This document shows, in pieces, positions 9,096 to 18,123 of a stretch of DNA of 64,000 nucleotides. This stretch comes from Marinobacter sp. BGYM27 (GTDB lineage: Bacteria; Pseudomonadota; Gammaproteobacteria; Pseudomonadales; Oleiphilaceae). Below the pieces are notes generated by a model. That model saw nothing but the letters and a program-made list of their open reading frames with translations. It ran no database searches and had not been told where the DNA came from. The stretch covers positions 1 to 64,000 of the forward strand of contig JANZNS010000003.1 in NCBI GenBank assembly GCA_025153445.1. Direction: 5' to 3'. The stretch's first letter is position 1, and each line of letters opens with the position of its first letter. Position numbers and translations under genes: made by a program.

Positions 9096-10319
9096 TTATC
9101 CAAAGAGAACTTTGGACAACCTGTCTGCCAGTTGGCCATATTCGTATTGCTCAATAGCGACCTCGTGTCCAATTCCCCCCATGGCCGCCCTTTCTTCTGA
9201 GGTCATAGAGTAGAGCTTCAGTGCTGCATCAGCCAATTGTTCCGCATTCTCCGCAGCTATCTGGATGCCTGCGCCAATATCTTCTACCGGCTTGTAACTG
9301 CCTGATTCAATACCGTAAATAATTGGCTTGCCTGAATAAAGATAATCGAAAAGTTTATTCGGGGATACTCCAAAGCGAAACAATGGATCTTTCGATAGAC
9401 CGATATAGCACACCTCAAATTGGGCTAACATAGCTTGTATTTCAACCTTTGGAATTGAATCGACGAAAAACACATTAGCAATTTCTTTTTCTACAACCAA
9501 CTGCTGCAAGGCTCGCCTCTCCTTACCATCCCCCACCAGAACAAAACAGATATCCGGATGCTCTCTAAGCTTCTCCGCCGCACAAATCACAGTTTCCAGC
9601 GCGTTAGCTATACCCAACGTACCTGCGTATCCAATGATAAATCGGCCCTTAGGCAACTGACTCTCCGCCTTTGGATTAAGAGGGCTCTTAAGGCTAACTT
9701 CATCCATGGAAAAACCATTGGGAACCCAGGTGAACTTTTTCCGGGCCATACCGCGAGCGGCCATGTGCTCGACCGAGTTCTTTAGATTGGACACCACTGC
9801 GTGCGAATCACGGTAGGCCCTATCTTCCACCCATTGCATCAATCGGATCAGTGGATTTTTAGGGGAGTGCCCACCGATTTCAGTCAGGGTTAATGGCCAG
9901 ATATCACGAACTTCAAAAACCAACCTAGCATCGAACTTTTTAGCCAGCCATTGGGCACCCATAAAAGCAAACGGAGAGGGTGAGGAGCAAAGTATTGTAT
10001 CCGGCTTGTCCGGGATTAGTTGCCCCAGTTTCCGAAGCCGCCACGGAAACAAAAGCCAATTCAACACACGTTTTTTGCTGTGGGCATGCTCATATGATGG
10101 CATTTTTACCCAAACAAATTTAAAGCCTTCCACCTCTTCCAACTTGAAAGTGGCATTCATAACCGGCTTTTCTCGCAACAGATGATGGGATGCAGAGCCT
10201 ATGATGTAGACTTTATACCCTTTCTTTGCCATTTCGCGGGCCATGTAGTAATGCCGCCCTCCCAAGGCTGTTGCGGGAGTGGAAGCATACTGATTAATAA
10301 CCCATACGGTCTTGCTCAT
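9096..10319 (-). CDS. GT4-family glycosyltransferase (WbpJ/WbuB-like)
   Basis: This cytoplasmic GT-B transferase extends the lipid-linked O-unit. The N-terminal acceptor domain opens with VWVINQYASTPATALGGRHYYMA. The C-terminal donor domain has FIIGYAGTLGIANAL and the family 4 segment RFGVSPNKLFDYLYSGKPIIYG. At 407 residues it is typical. It sits at the place of wbpJ in the P. aeruginosa O5 locus and overlaps wbpI by 4 bases. It is one of only two extending transferases in the cluster, which together with the initiating enzyme predicts a trisaccharide repeat. Sugar specificity is not visible. Confidence 0.85.
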   Translation of the reverse strand: MSKTVWVINQYASTPATALGGRHYYMAREMAKKGYKVYIIGSASHHLLREKPVMNATFKLEEVEGFKFVWVKMPSYEHAHSKKRVLNWLLFPWRLRKLGQLIPDKPDTILCSSPSPFAFMGAQWLAKKFDARLVFEVRDIWPLTLTEIGGHSPKNPLIRLMQWVEDRAYRDSHAVVSNLKNSVEHMAARGMARKKFTWVPNGFSMDEVSLKSPLNPKAESQLPKGRFIIGYAGTLGIANALETVICAAEKLREHPDICFVLVGDGKERRALQQLVVEKEIANVFFVDSIPKVEIQAMLAQFEVCYIGLSKDPLFRFGVSPNKLFDYLYSGKPIIYGIESGSYKPVEDIGAGIQIAAENAEQLADAALKLYSMTSEERAAMGGIGHEVAIEQYEYGQLADRLSKVLFG

Positions 10320-11389
10320 GAGTTCGCCTTCACCAACTCATCTACAATCCGTTGCGAGGCTTCCCCTCCCCCGTACAACTGATTAGTATCTTTAACCTCA
10401 CGCCCAAGGTTTTGGGCCGATGCCTGGACTATTTTGTGCTCGTCCGCACCAACCAGTTCATTGGCCCCCACCTCAACAAGCTCTACCCATTCGGTCTGAT
10501 CCCGCATGGTTACGCAGGCCTTGCCAAAGAAAAATGCCTCTTTCTGAACGCCACCACTATCTGTCAGCACCAACTGACAATGGTCGAGCAACCAGACCAT
10601 TTCAAAATAACCAATGGGATCAATCAGTTGAACATCCAAGTCTAGACCCTGCAGCGCAATCAGTTTGCGAGTGCGCGGATGGAGGGGCAGAACCACAGGT
10701 GCCTCGCTCTTATGTATGTGGTTCAACGCGCGAACGATATTTGCCAGCCGCTTAGGATCGTCAGTATTTTCGGCCCGATGCAGCGTCGCCAGAATAAACT
10801 TTTCAGGCAGTGCGTCACCAACAGGAGCAACCGCCTTCTCGGCAAAAAGCAGCGCGGCATCCTGCATGACATCCCCTACCTGAATCACCTTTGCTGGCTT
10901 AGCGGCAAACCCTTCATTCTCTAGGTTACGGACTGACGTGGTTGTAGGACAAAAAAGCAGATCACTGATCTGGTCAGTAAGAATGCGGTTGATCTCTTCT
11001 GGCATCCGCATATTGAAACTACGCAGCCCTGCTTCAACGTGGGCAACTGGAATATGCTGTTTTGCGGCAGCCAACGCTCCGGCAAGGGTGGAGTTGGTAT
11101 CGCCATACACAAGCACCCGATCAGGCATATGCTCTAAAAGGGTCTGTTCAATCTCCGCCAACATCCTGCCGGTCATTTCGCCATGGCCGCCGCCGTGAAT
11201 ATCCAGCTGAATATCCGGCCTAGGAATACCCAACTGATTAAAGAAGATGTCTGACATGTTGGTATCGAAGTGCTGACCGGTATGCAGCAAAATTTCTTCA
11301 ACGCCATCGGTTTTTTGAATAGCACGGGATACGACGCTCGCCTTGATGAACTGAGGGCGTGCGCCGATGATGGTCAGGATCCTTTGCAT
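10316..11389 (-). CDS. wbpI: UDP-N-acetyl sugar 2-epimerase, non-hydrolysing (WbpI/WecB family)
   Basis: The enzyme inverts C2 of a UDP-GlcNAc-type sugar. In the wbp pathway WbpI turns UDP-GlcNAc3NAcA into UDP-ManNAc3NAcA. Family features visible are TIIGARPQFIKAS at the N-terminus, the active-site stretch VYGDTNSTLAGALAA, HVEAGLRS, MPEEINRI and the C-terminal LTDSGGVQKEA. Length 357 is normal. It lies between the two GT4 genes, as in P. aeruginosa O5 (wbpH-wbpI-wbpJ). A WecB role on plain UDP-GlcNAc is the alternative; the presence of wbpB, wbpD and wbpE favours WbpI. Confidence 0.9.
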   Translation of the reverse strand: MQRILTIIGARPQFIKASVVSRAIQKTDGVEEILLHTGQHFDTNMSDIFFNQLGIPRPDIQLDIHGGGHGEMTGRMLAEIEQTLLEHMPDRVLVYGDTNSTLAGALAAAKQHIPVAHVEAGLRSFNMRMPEEINRILTDQISDLLFCPTTTSVRNLENEGFAAKPAKVIQVGDVMQDAALLFAEKAVAPVGDALPEKFILATLHRAENTDDPKRLANIVRALNHIHKSEAPVVLPLHPRTRKLIALQGLDLDVQLIDPIGYFEMVWLLDHCQLVLTDSGGVQKEAFFFGKACVTMRDQTEWVELVEVGANELVGADEHKIVQASAQNLGREVKDTNQLYGGGEASQRIVDELVKANS

Positions 11390-11398
11390 ATAGTATGT

Positions 11399-12520
11399 TT
11401 ACTCAGCCAATGAATTGTAGAAATCAAACAGTTTTTTCTCCTCCGCACCCCAATTGTAATGCTCCTGCACCGCTTTTTGGCCGTTGCGGCCCATCCGCTC
11501 CGCCTCTTCTGGGTTAGCCACGAGATAATCGACGGCCTTGGCGATGGCTTCTGGGTCGAGAGGGTCAACGCAGATGCCGCACTGGTTCCCTTCTATGATC
11601 TGTTTCCAAAGCGCAAAATGCGAGCCAATGACAGGAACGCCAGCGCTCATGTACTCAAACATTTTGTTAGGCTGGGCATCAATATGGTTCGGTGCCGGCA
11701 AAAAAGTCACCAAACCAGCTACACAACGAGAAAGAAGGTCACGTACTTCTCTTCGCCCTACAAAACCTTGTGTATCCACTTTTTTCCAGCCTTCATCAGC
11801 TTGAGCTTCTTGTTCGTCAACCAAACTCCCGAACCTTCCCGCCAGCTGCAAACGGACGCCGGATTGAACTCGTCCCATAGCCTGAACCACTTGCAAAATA
11901 CCACGAAGCCGCCCGATGCCCCCTACATAAGCAACATGATCTTCCTTCTTCGACCAGTCTATGGTTCCACTGGAAAGTTCGCCCAACATTGGATAGTTAT
12001 TAATGTCAACCGAGCGCGCACCCATGGCGGAATACTTTTCCCGAATGCAAGGTGTTGCCGCGATCACCCCATCCAACTTACTGCAAGCCCAGCGCTCATA
12101 CACCGCAAAAGTTTTCGACAAGAGCCGCCTGGCGGGCTTGTTAAGATATGGTTTTACCAGCAATTGTTTGGGCACATCTTCGTGGGCATCAAAGACGACA
12201 ATTTTGCCCTGCCTTTTAAGCTTCAAACCAACGGGTAGCAGTTCTGGATCGTGAAAGTGATAAAGATCTGCGTCGATTTCAAGCGCCTTCTTCAATATGC
12301 GTTCTGGTGATTTGAGCATGCGATTAATTCGACCATGGGATGCTCCAACATCAAAAATAGAAGTGCCGTTGTTTATTTCATCTCCTTTACCGTCAGCCAC
12401 AACAAGCGATACTAAAAATTTATTAGCCGCTAAAGATGTGCATTCCTTTAAAAAAATACGGGTATCAAAACGAGAGTGGACTGAAGTTAGATGAGCCACT
12501 TTGATGATAGGTTTCTTCAT
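11399..12520 (-). CDS. wbpH: GT4-family glycosyltransferase (WbpH-like)
   Basis: This GT-B transferase would add the second or third sugar of the O-unit. The N-terminal domain has [16 protein letters not shown] and [17 protein letters not shown]. The donor domain has [12 protein letters not shown] and [16 protein letters not shown]. At 373 residues it is complete. It is located immediately upstream of wbpI, as wbpH is in P. aeruginosa. Donor is inferred to be a UDP-ManNAc3NAcA-type sugar. The gap to the epimerase-like gene upstream is only 66 bases, consistent with one operon. Confidence 0.85.
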   Translation of the reverse strand: MKKPIIKVAHLTSVHSRFDTRIFLKECTSLAANKFLVSLVVADGKGDEINNGTSIFDVGASHGRINRMLKSPERILKKALEIDADLYHFHDPELLPVGLKLKRQGKIVVFDAHEDVPKQLLVKPYLNKPARRLLSKTFAVYERWACSKLDGVIAATPCIREKYSAMGARSVDINNYPMLGELSSGTIDWSKKEDHVAYVGGIGRLRGILQVVQAMGRVQSGVRLQLAGRFGSLVDEQEAQADEGWKKVDTQGFVGRREVRDLLSRCVAGLVTFLPAPNHIDAQPNKMFEYMSAGVPVIGSHFALWKQIIEGNQCGICVDPLDPEAIAKAVDYLVANPEEAERMGRNGQKAVQEHYNWGAEEKKLFDFYNSLAE

Positions 12521-12586
12521 ATTTTAATCCCGCAAAAGCTGTATCCAATAAATAGTATTTAAAGACTAAAAAATGACAAAATAAAA

Positions 12587-14218
12587 CTATTTATTTTTTA
12601 TAAAATAGGCGCCAGATATTTTATGAGCAAAATCTTTATCAAACTCCACCTTATAAAACTTATAATTTTTAGAATTAAAAAAATATCGTGAAATATTCAA
12701 ATTAGACTCAGACTTAAAATCAATCTCATCCCAACTGTCAAGCTCATCTGAGCCAAATATTTTAACTAACGAATGATTTGAGATGTCCCCTGAAAGAGAA
12801 ATCCCAGCCACAGCACTGCGGGACGGTAGAACAATAAAACCGTTAGTTTTTACTAGAATAGAGCCGTTTTCACTTGGGTCAAAAATCCTGCGAGCACTGG
12901 AAGTGTAGTTTCCAAAGTTGATAACTGGGCCGAAGTTCTCTTTGAAAATCATGCCAACGCCATCAAGAGCCACAGCACCATTGCCATTATCCGAGTCAAC
13001 CCGTAACTTAAATCCCGACGCCACAACTCCATGGGTAAAATCTACCCGCAATCTCTGGCTAGAGTTTCCTTTTCCCTTAGCAACTCCACGCCAAGAGTGG
13101 CCGTCATAAATGGAGGCATAGAAATCCTCGGGCGAAGATTGCTGTGTATGACCGAGAATAACAAAACCGTCCAACACGTAATCACGACCGAAGTCAAACT
13201 CCACTTCTACAGGGAATTCATAGGAGGACCAATAGCTATTTCCGAAGCTCATATTCATACGCTCAGGTCCGTGAGTAACAGCATTAGTAGAAAATGTAGA
13301 GGATATAATTGGTTCAAATATATCATATGCCTGAAATCTCATGGCATACTTCAGAAAATCGATTGAATTCGTCTGAGAATAAAGCCAAAGCATCTGGCTA
13401 ACGTGGATGGTATTATATCCGCCTCGCTCAGCGAAAAATCTTTCTCTCCCAGGCGGCACGCTTTCACTATAGTAAGACAAGAATCCTGAATCAATACTCG
13501 GTAGAGCATCTTTGACAGCACCGATAGCTTGGCGGACGAGCTTATCAGCATCGGAGTTACCTGAGTAGCGAGCATACGTTTGCAAGCCACTCAGACCAAA
13601 AATATGGCCATTTAATACTTTATAGCTTTGAACAGACGGAAATGCCACTTCTTCAATCCAAGAAAAATCTCCATCTCTCGATATCATCCCACCTTTCTCT
13701 ATTGGCCGATTCAACTTTGAGAAAACATTATCCGCGAACTTTAGATACTTTGGATCAGCAGTTAATTCATGGGCTCTACAAAGAACACCGAGAATGCGAC
13801 CCGATGTCATACCAGAATACCAACCCTCTGGGGCCGCATAATGTGTATTTTGAAATGGATATGGCCAAAAACTCCCTTGCTCATCTTCGGCTGCTGACTG
13901 AACAAGGTAGTCTACTTGGTCAAGGAATAAACTTTTAACTGAGTTTTTTTTATCTTTTATAAAATCTCTATATAGCGCATTCGCATAGGTCGCTATAAAA
14001 GTCGGATTACGATACTTTCCCAACCCACCATAGCGGTCACCATAATCGTAATAGAGAACGCCGTCTTCACCCAGCCCAAAGGGCGGGCTTGCATATTCTC
14101 TCGCGCTTGCAAAAGGAGTGAAGGGATCCGGGGGCAACACCGCTTCAACTTGACCCGAATATGCTAAAACTAAAAAAAAGGATCCAATCACTCTGCGTAT
14201 AAGCATCGCATTTTTCAT
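12587..14218 (-). CDS. Secreted D-glucuronyl C5-epimerase-like protein (GLCE C-terminal family) in an O-antigen cluster
   Basis: A Sec signal peptide (MKNAMLIRRVIGSFFLVLAY, likely cut after VEA at 26) sends this 543-residue protein to the periplasm. Residues about 70-295 follow the animal heparan glucuronyl C5-epimerase catalytic domain in order: WPYPF (118-122), GWYSGM (132-137), RAHELT (148-153), WIEE (187-190), SYKVLNG (198-204), GFLSYY (245-250) and GGYNTIHVSQM (266-276). Human GLCE has WPIPV, GWYSAM, RAYLLT, WYEE, SSFVLNG and DYHTTHINQL, so tyrosines near 249 and 268 sit at its active-site positions. Residues about 320-430 look like a beta-sandwich, carbohydrate-binding addition. In this context it could epimerise D-manno uronates to L-gulo in the polymer or lipid-linked units. 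The substrate is inference. The gene is AT-rich. Confidence 0.7.
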   Translation of the reverse strand: MKNAMLIRRVIGSFFLVLAYSGQVEAVLPPDPFTPFASAREYASPPFGLGEDGVLYYDYGDRYGGLGKYRNPTFIATYANALYRDFIKDKKNSVKSLFLDQVDYLVQSAAEDEQGSFWPYPFQNTHYAAPEGWYSGMTSGRILGVLCRAHELTADPKYLKFADNVFSKLNRPIEKGGMISRDGDFSWIEEVAFPSVQSYKVLNGHIFGLSGLQTYARYSGNSDADKLVRQAIGAVKDALPSIDSGFLSYYSESVPPGRERFFAERGGYNTIHVSQMLWLYSQTNSIDFLKYAMRFQAYDIFEPIISSTFSTNAVTHGPERMNMSFGNSYWSSYEFPVEVEFDFGRDYVLDGFVILGHTQQSSPEDFYASIYDGHSWRGVAKGKGNSSQRLRVDFTHGVVASGFKLRVDSDNGNGAVALDGVGMIFKENFGPVINFGNYTSSARRIFDPSENGSILVKTNGFIVLPSRSAVAGISLSGDISNHSLVKIFGSDELDSWDEIDFKSESNLNISRYFFNSKNYKFYKVEFDKDFAHKISGAYFIKNK

Positions 14219-14255
14219 TTAAAAACCCTATCCCCGCATACCAATTCGTAATATT

Positions 14256-15407
14256 CTACGAGTAAATATTTATACTTTTACCTGTCAATTTCGTAAACAG
14301 AGACTGCAACTTTTTCAACATCTGGTAACGCCCATCCCAAGTCTTATAATCATTATGCCTCCGCAACGGAGCCTTCATCATTGAATCAAATTCATCTCGA
14401 CTTATCTTTAGCTTTTTACAAAAATATGCTATATCTATTTCGAGTTCGTCAGAGTCATACAGCGGCTCGTTCAATTTCTCCAAGGCAGCATCACGAGTAA
14501 TCTGTCCCGAAACGATTAAACTTGAAAGATGAGGCACTCTCTTATCATAACCAAATCTTTCCGGCAAATAATAGTTTTGGAACAACTTTGTAAATAACGA
14601 CTCCCCATGTTTACGTGGATATGCTTTGTAACCAACTTTGTTTTCGAGCTCTATTAGTGCTTTAGCTTTGTTGTAAGGCATATAGTTTAATGGGCGAACT
14701 GTTCTCATTTTTTTAACAAATGGATACCAAACATAATGATCAAAAAAACTTATCGTTTTGTAACTCTCAAGCTTTCTGTTACCATGTTTTTTATGTATAT
14801 CATTTAAGTTGATTGCATCCATTGCACTACCATGCCACGCCCTTGGAAAAATACCTTCGGTAGCCAAGTTCCCACCGGACAAAATATAGCGAACGCCATT
14901 TTTCGTAGCAAAGTGATAAAGGCTCGAGAAAAAAATATGGTCTTGTGGGACATCTTGATTTGATATTCCAGCACGCAGGTATGCCAAATGAAGATCACGC
15001 ATATCTTCCCAGTTCACTACATGTGTATGAAGATCATAACCGCAATATTTAACTACCGCTTCAATGTTGGCTACGGCCAACTCACTATTCCAGCCGGCAT
15101 CAACATGCATAACGAGTGGCCGCAAACCTGACTCTTTTACCTTCAGGGCAAGGTACGAACTATCGACACCACCACTTAAACCCAAAATACAATCGTAATC
15201 CTGGTCTCTTCCTGACGATTTAATACCCTCAACAACTTTCTGCCAAACCCGCCGACCTTTTTCATTAGGAAGCCAGTTATTTTCAGCCATTTCTTCGAAG
15301 CCGATGCAATGATTACAGACACCGTGCTTATCAAATTGTATATCTGGGTCCGATGTATCCATAACACATCGACTACAAATTTTATAATTAGAACTTTTCA
15401 GCAGCAT
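14256..15407 (-). CDS. wbpG: N-acetyl sugar amidotransferase (WbpG)
   Basis: With HisH- and HisF-like partners WbpG forms the acetamidino group on ManNAc3NAcA-type sugars, using ATP to activate an acetamido group and ammonia from glutamine. Visible are two Cys pairs, C11/C14 and C31/C34, likely metal binding, and the PP-loop SGGVDSS at 78-84 that binds ATP. At 383 residues it has normal length. The ATG at 15407 is chosen because GGAG lies a few bases upstream; the frame opens earlier at 15428. It lies downstream of hisH, hisF and a wzy-like gene, matching the P. aeruginosa O5 set, in cytoplasmic O-unit assembly. Confidence 0.9.
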   Translation of the reverse strand: MLLKSSNYKICSRCVMDTSDPDIQFDKHGVCNHCIGFEEMAENNWLPNEKGRRVWQKVVEGIKSSGRDQDYDCILGLSGGVDSSYLALKVKESGLRPLVMHVDAGWNSELAVANIEAVVKYCGYDLHTHVVNWEDMRDLHLAYLRAGISNQDVPQDHIFFSSLYHFATKNGVRYILSGGNLATEGIFPRAWHGSAMDAINLNDIHKKHGNRKLESYKTISFFDHYVWYPFVKKMRTVRPLNYMPYNKAKALIELENKVGYKAYPRKHGESLFTKLFQNYYLPERFGYDKRVPHLSSLIVSGQITRDAALEKLNEPLYDSDELEIDIAYFCKKLKISRDEFDSMMKAPLRRHNDYKTWDGRYQMLKKLQSLFTKLTGKSINIYS

Positions 15408-15454
15408 GATATCTCCAAACCAACTCATTGAATTATAAAAAAACAGACCACAAC

Positions 15455-16756
15455 CTACTTCAGAGAAAGCCTTTTCTTTGCATGGCAGTCATCACCGTAA
15501 CCATTAACTAATGCCAAAACAAAAAGTAAAGCCATACCCGATGACAGCAAAGCTGTGAAGGCGTTTTTCTCAACGATTAAAAGTGAATATGAAAAACCAA
15601 CATAAATCAATAAATTATTTTTCCTGAATTTATAGGATGAATCAAGTATCCCAAAAAACAAAGAAACAAAAATAACGGTTATAGAGTACCCTGCCACGCC
15701 ATTAGATGCTAACTGATACAAAAAGGTATTGGTATTAGCATTAAGACCTTTGTAGTCGAGAAACCCCTCGCCCACTAAAAAAGTTATCGGTTTTTCAGAA
15801 CCTACACCACTCCAAGCACTCCAGCCCCAAGAATTATCATAAAACATGAACTCAAAATAGGCAGACATTATGAACGGTGGAACAGTAAAAGCACGCCTAA
15901 CGATATAATCGCCAGCAATCGAATATCCGGATATAGAATACTCAACAAAAAATACAACAAACAAAAAAGACAAACCTAGAAATAAAACCCCACCTATCAA
16001 ATGAAGCCGATCCTTTCTTACACAGAACCCAACAAGTGCAGATAGAAATACAGAAAACAGGGGGGATTTAACGCCTAAAATGTAATAAAAAACAATACAA
16101 AAAACGATAGATAAAAAAAACAACCACGCGCGCTTAGTCGCAACACCAACAAAAGCTATAAAAGGGATAAAACCATTCATAACAGTGGCATTCAAATATG
16201 ATATAACGGTTCCCTGTTGATAAATATCTCTCCCCTGCAGTCGCCTCACATAGGATGTATCAAGATCAAAACCTGCAGACAAGGTAGGGTTGATTAAAGT
16301 ATAGAAAACACTAACCAAGCAAAAAAAGAAGACAAAAACTAAAAAAAACCTATCATTTATAAACTTCGGAATTATTAAAGAGTAATCGCTAGCAATTTCA
16401 CCTGAAATTCTCACTGCTATCACTGGAATTATTAACACAGTAAATGCTAAAAAATATGTCGAAAGGGCTTCGCCGCCTCTGATAGTATACAAGATAGAAT
16501 ACGGGACGATAACAAAGGTCAAATGGAACAAAAAAAAGAAATCTGACGGCTTCGCCACCTTACGTGGAATCATAAAATATACAAACAATAAGGAAACTGT
16601 AATCGCCAATAAATTATCTATCTTTAGGGATAACACCTTATACCCAAAATACCTATTGGTTTCCTCAATTTGAAGGTAATAGGCAAGAACAATTCCCAAT
16701 GACACGAAAACGATGCAAATCATGGAAAAGCCACGGGTTGACAGCATGTCTTTCAA
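15455..16756 (-). CDS. wzy: Polytopic membrane protein, probable O-antigen polymerase Wzy
   Basis: The 433 residues hold roughly ten to twelve hydrophobic segments and a larger periplasmic loop (about 295-350, with aromatic residues and WGWSAWSGVGSEKP). There is no sequence signature strong enough to name it on its own. Assignment rests on topology, extreme AT content, and its place between hisF and wbpG, in a cluster that has wzx and wzz but no other polymerase candidate. Wzy joins O-units at the periplasmic face. It overlaps hisF by 4 bases. An O-antigen or lipid-carrier permease is the main alternative. Confidence 0.75.
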   Translation of the reverse strand: MKDMLSTRGFSMICIVFVSLGIVLAYYLQIEETNRYFGYKVLSLKIDNLLAITVSLLFVYFMIPRKVAKPSDFFFLFHLTFVIVPYSILYTIRGGEALSTYFLAFTVLIIPVIAVRISGEIASDYSLIIPKFINDRFFLVFVFFFCLVSVFYTLINPTLSAGFDLDTSYVRRLQGRDIYQQGTVISYLNATVMNGFIPFIAFVGVATKRAWLFFLSIVFCIVFYYILGVKSPLFSVFLSALVGFCVRKDRLHLIGGVLFLGLSFLFVVFFVEYSISGYSIAGDYIVRRAFTVPPFIMSAYFEFMFYDNSWGWSAWSGVGSEKPITFLVGEGFLDYKGLNANTNTFLYQLASNGVAGYSITVIFVSLFFGILDSSYKFRKNNLLIYVGFSYSLLIVEKNAFTALLSSGMALLFVLALVNGYGDDCHAKKRLSLK

Positions 16757-17511
16757 AATATCCTTTCAAAATCTATGTTCTGTGGATAATTAATCAGAAC
16801 AGCTCGATGCTTCCCATGGAATACAAACATACTCCCTGCTGCAACAGCGGAAGCCCCCCCACTCAGGACGCCAGCTTTTAAGTCCTCAATCGAACCAGCA
16901 CCACCGGATGCAACAACGGGAACATTTACATGATCAGTAATGGAGCGAATTAACTTTAAATCATAGCCGTCCATCATCCCATCACGATCAATGCTATTAA
17001 CAAGTATCTCACCAACTCCTGCCGTAACAAGTTGTTGGGCATGCTCAAGCAAGCCGCACTTAGTATCTTTAGTTCCTGAGCAACTCATCACGCGATACCC
17101 GCCCAATACCGTGCGTTTAGCGTCAATTGACCCCACTATCGCCTGACTGCCAAATACTCTTGACGCCTCCACAATCGCTTCTTTTGATTCAAACGCTGCT
17201 GTATTTATAACAACTTTTTCAACGCCTAACCGAATTAGGCGCCTTATCTGCTCCAGCGACTGAACACCCCCACCATACGCCATGGGCATAAAAGCCTCAC
17301 CAGCGATTTCCTCTACAAGTTCGTAGTTTGGCTCTCGCCCTTCTTTTGTCGCATCAATATCCAATACGACTATTTCATCAACTTCTTTGTCGCTAAAAAT
17401 ACGAATTGCATTAATCGGATCCCCGATATAGACCCCATTCTTAAATTTTCGGGTTTTTACCAAACCGTTACCACGCACCAGCAAACAAGGAATCACACGA
17501 GCACGATACAT
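16753..17511 (-). CDS. hisF: HisF-like subunit for sugar amidination (cyclase Asp11 lost)
   Basis: A TIM-barrel protein of 252 residues, homologous to imidazole glycerol phosphate synthase cyclase. Histidine-pathway HisF needs Asp11 and Asp130. Here position 11 is Leu (VIPCLLV, 5-12 region), while D130 is kept in GSIDAKR. This fits the HisF2 paralogs of O-antigen loci, which serve WbpG rather than histidine synthesis. The barrel signatures AYGGGVQS and VASGGAGS are present. It follows hisH with no gap (TGA then ATG) and overlaps the wzy-like gene. The likely role is docking HisH and channelling ammonia to WbpG. Confidence 0.9.
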   Translation of the reverse strand: MYRARVIPCLLVRGNGLVKTRKFKNGVYIGDPINAIRIFSDKEVDEIVVLDIDATKEGREPNYELVEEIAGEAFMPMAYGGGVQSLEQIRRLIRLGVEKVVINTAAFESKEAIVEASRVFGSQAIVGSIDAKRTVLGGYRVMSCSGTKDTKCGLLEHAQQLVTAGVGEILVNSIDRDGMMDGYDLKLIRSITDHVNVPVVASGGAGSIEDLKAGVLSGGASAVAAGSMFVFHGKHRAVLINYPQNIDFERIF

Positions 17512-18123
17512 TCAGTCACCTTTAACAAATGCAGACAGCAGTTGCTTCCCAAACCTGTGACTTTTTTCGGGATGAAATTGCACCCCAGAGATGTTGCTCC
17601 GGGCGACCCCAGCCGCAAAATCTAAGCCATAATTTGCCGTAAAGAGGATATCATTAGCATCAACGGGCGCCATATAGTAGCTATGCACAAAATAAAAACG
17701 GCTATCAGCCTCCAATCTTAATGCAAGCTGGTGCTCTGTTTTTTGAACAATAACCTGATTCCACCCCATGTGCGGCACACGCAACCCCGCTATATCGGGA
17801 AATTTCTTGATATCCATATCCAACCAACCCAATCCGTCCTCATTGCCTTCGGCACTCCGTATGCCCAGCATTTGTGCTCCAACACAAATACCCAAAACTG
17901 GAACCTGATGTTTAAGTACGCGATCCTCCAATACGGGAATCAGTCCACTTTCACGTAGGTTTTTCATGCAAGCGTCAAATGACCCATTGCCAGGCAGTAT
18001 TATTTTATCAGCCTTCGCAAGCTCATCCTCTTTAGATGTAATCGTACACCGAACACCAATACGCAGAAGCATATTAGCGATAGCGTTAATGTTTCCGATA
18101 TCGTAATCAACGATAGCAATCAA
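17512..18123 (-). CDS. hisH: HisH-like glutamine amidotransferase
   Basis: This class I glutaminase releases ammonia from glutamine. The nucleophile is C80 in LGICVGAQMLG, with the His-Glu pair H184/E186 in GVQFHPEKSH. The oxyanion-strand region LPGNGSFD has PGNGSF where many HisH proteins have PGVGAF. At 203 residues it is complete. It overlaps wzx by 4 bases and is directly followed by hisF. The context (wbpG, and a HisF lacking Asp11) says it feeds acetamidino-sugar synthesis, not histidine; a hisC-hisD-hisG block lies 35-40 kb away. Confidence 0.9.
   Translation of the reverse strand: MIAIVDYDIGNINAIANMLLRIGVRCTITSKEDELAKADKIILPGNGSFDACMKNLRESGLIPVLEDRVLKHQVPVLGICVGAQMLGIRSAEGNEDGLGWLDMDIKKFPDIAGLRVPHMGWNQVIVQKTEHQLALRLEADSRFYFVHSYYMAPVDANDILFTANYGLDFAAGVARSNISGVQFHPEKSHRFGKQLLSAFVKGD

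Noticed and set aside
16753..18123. hisH and hisF as histidine-pathway genes
   Set aside because: HisF lacks Asp11 and the genes sit with wbpG, wzx and a wzy-like gene; histidine genes are in a separate block at 55-58 kb.
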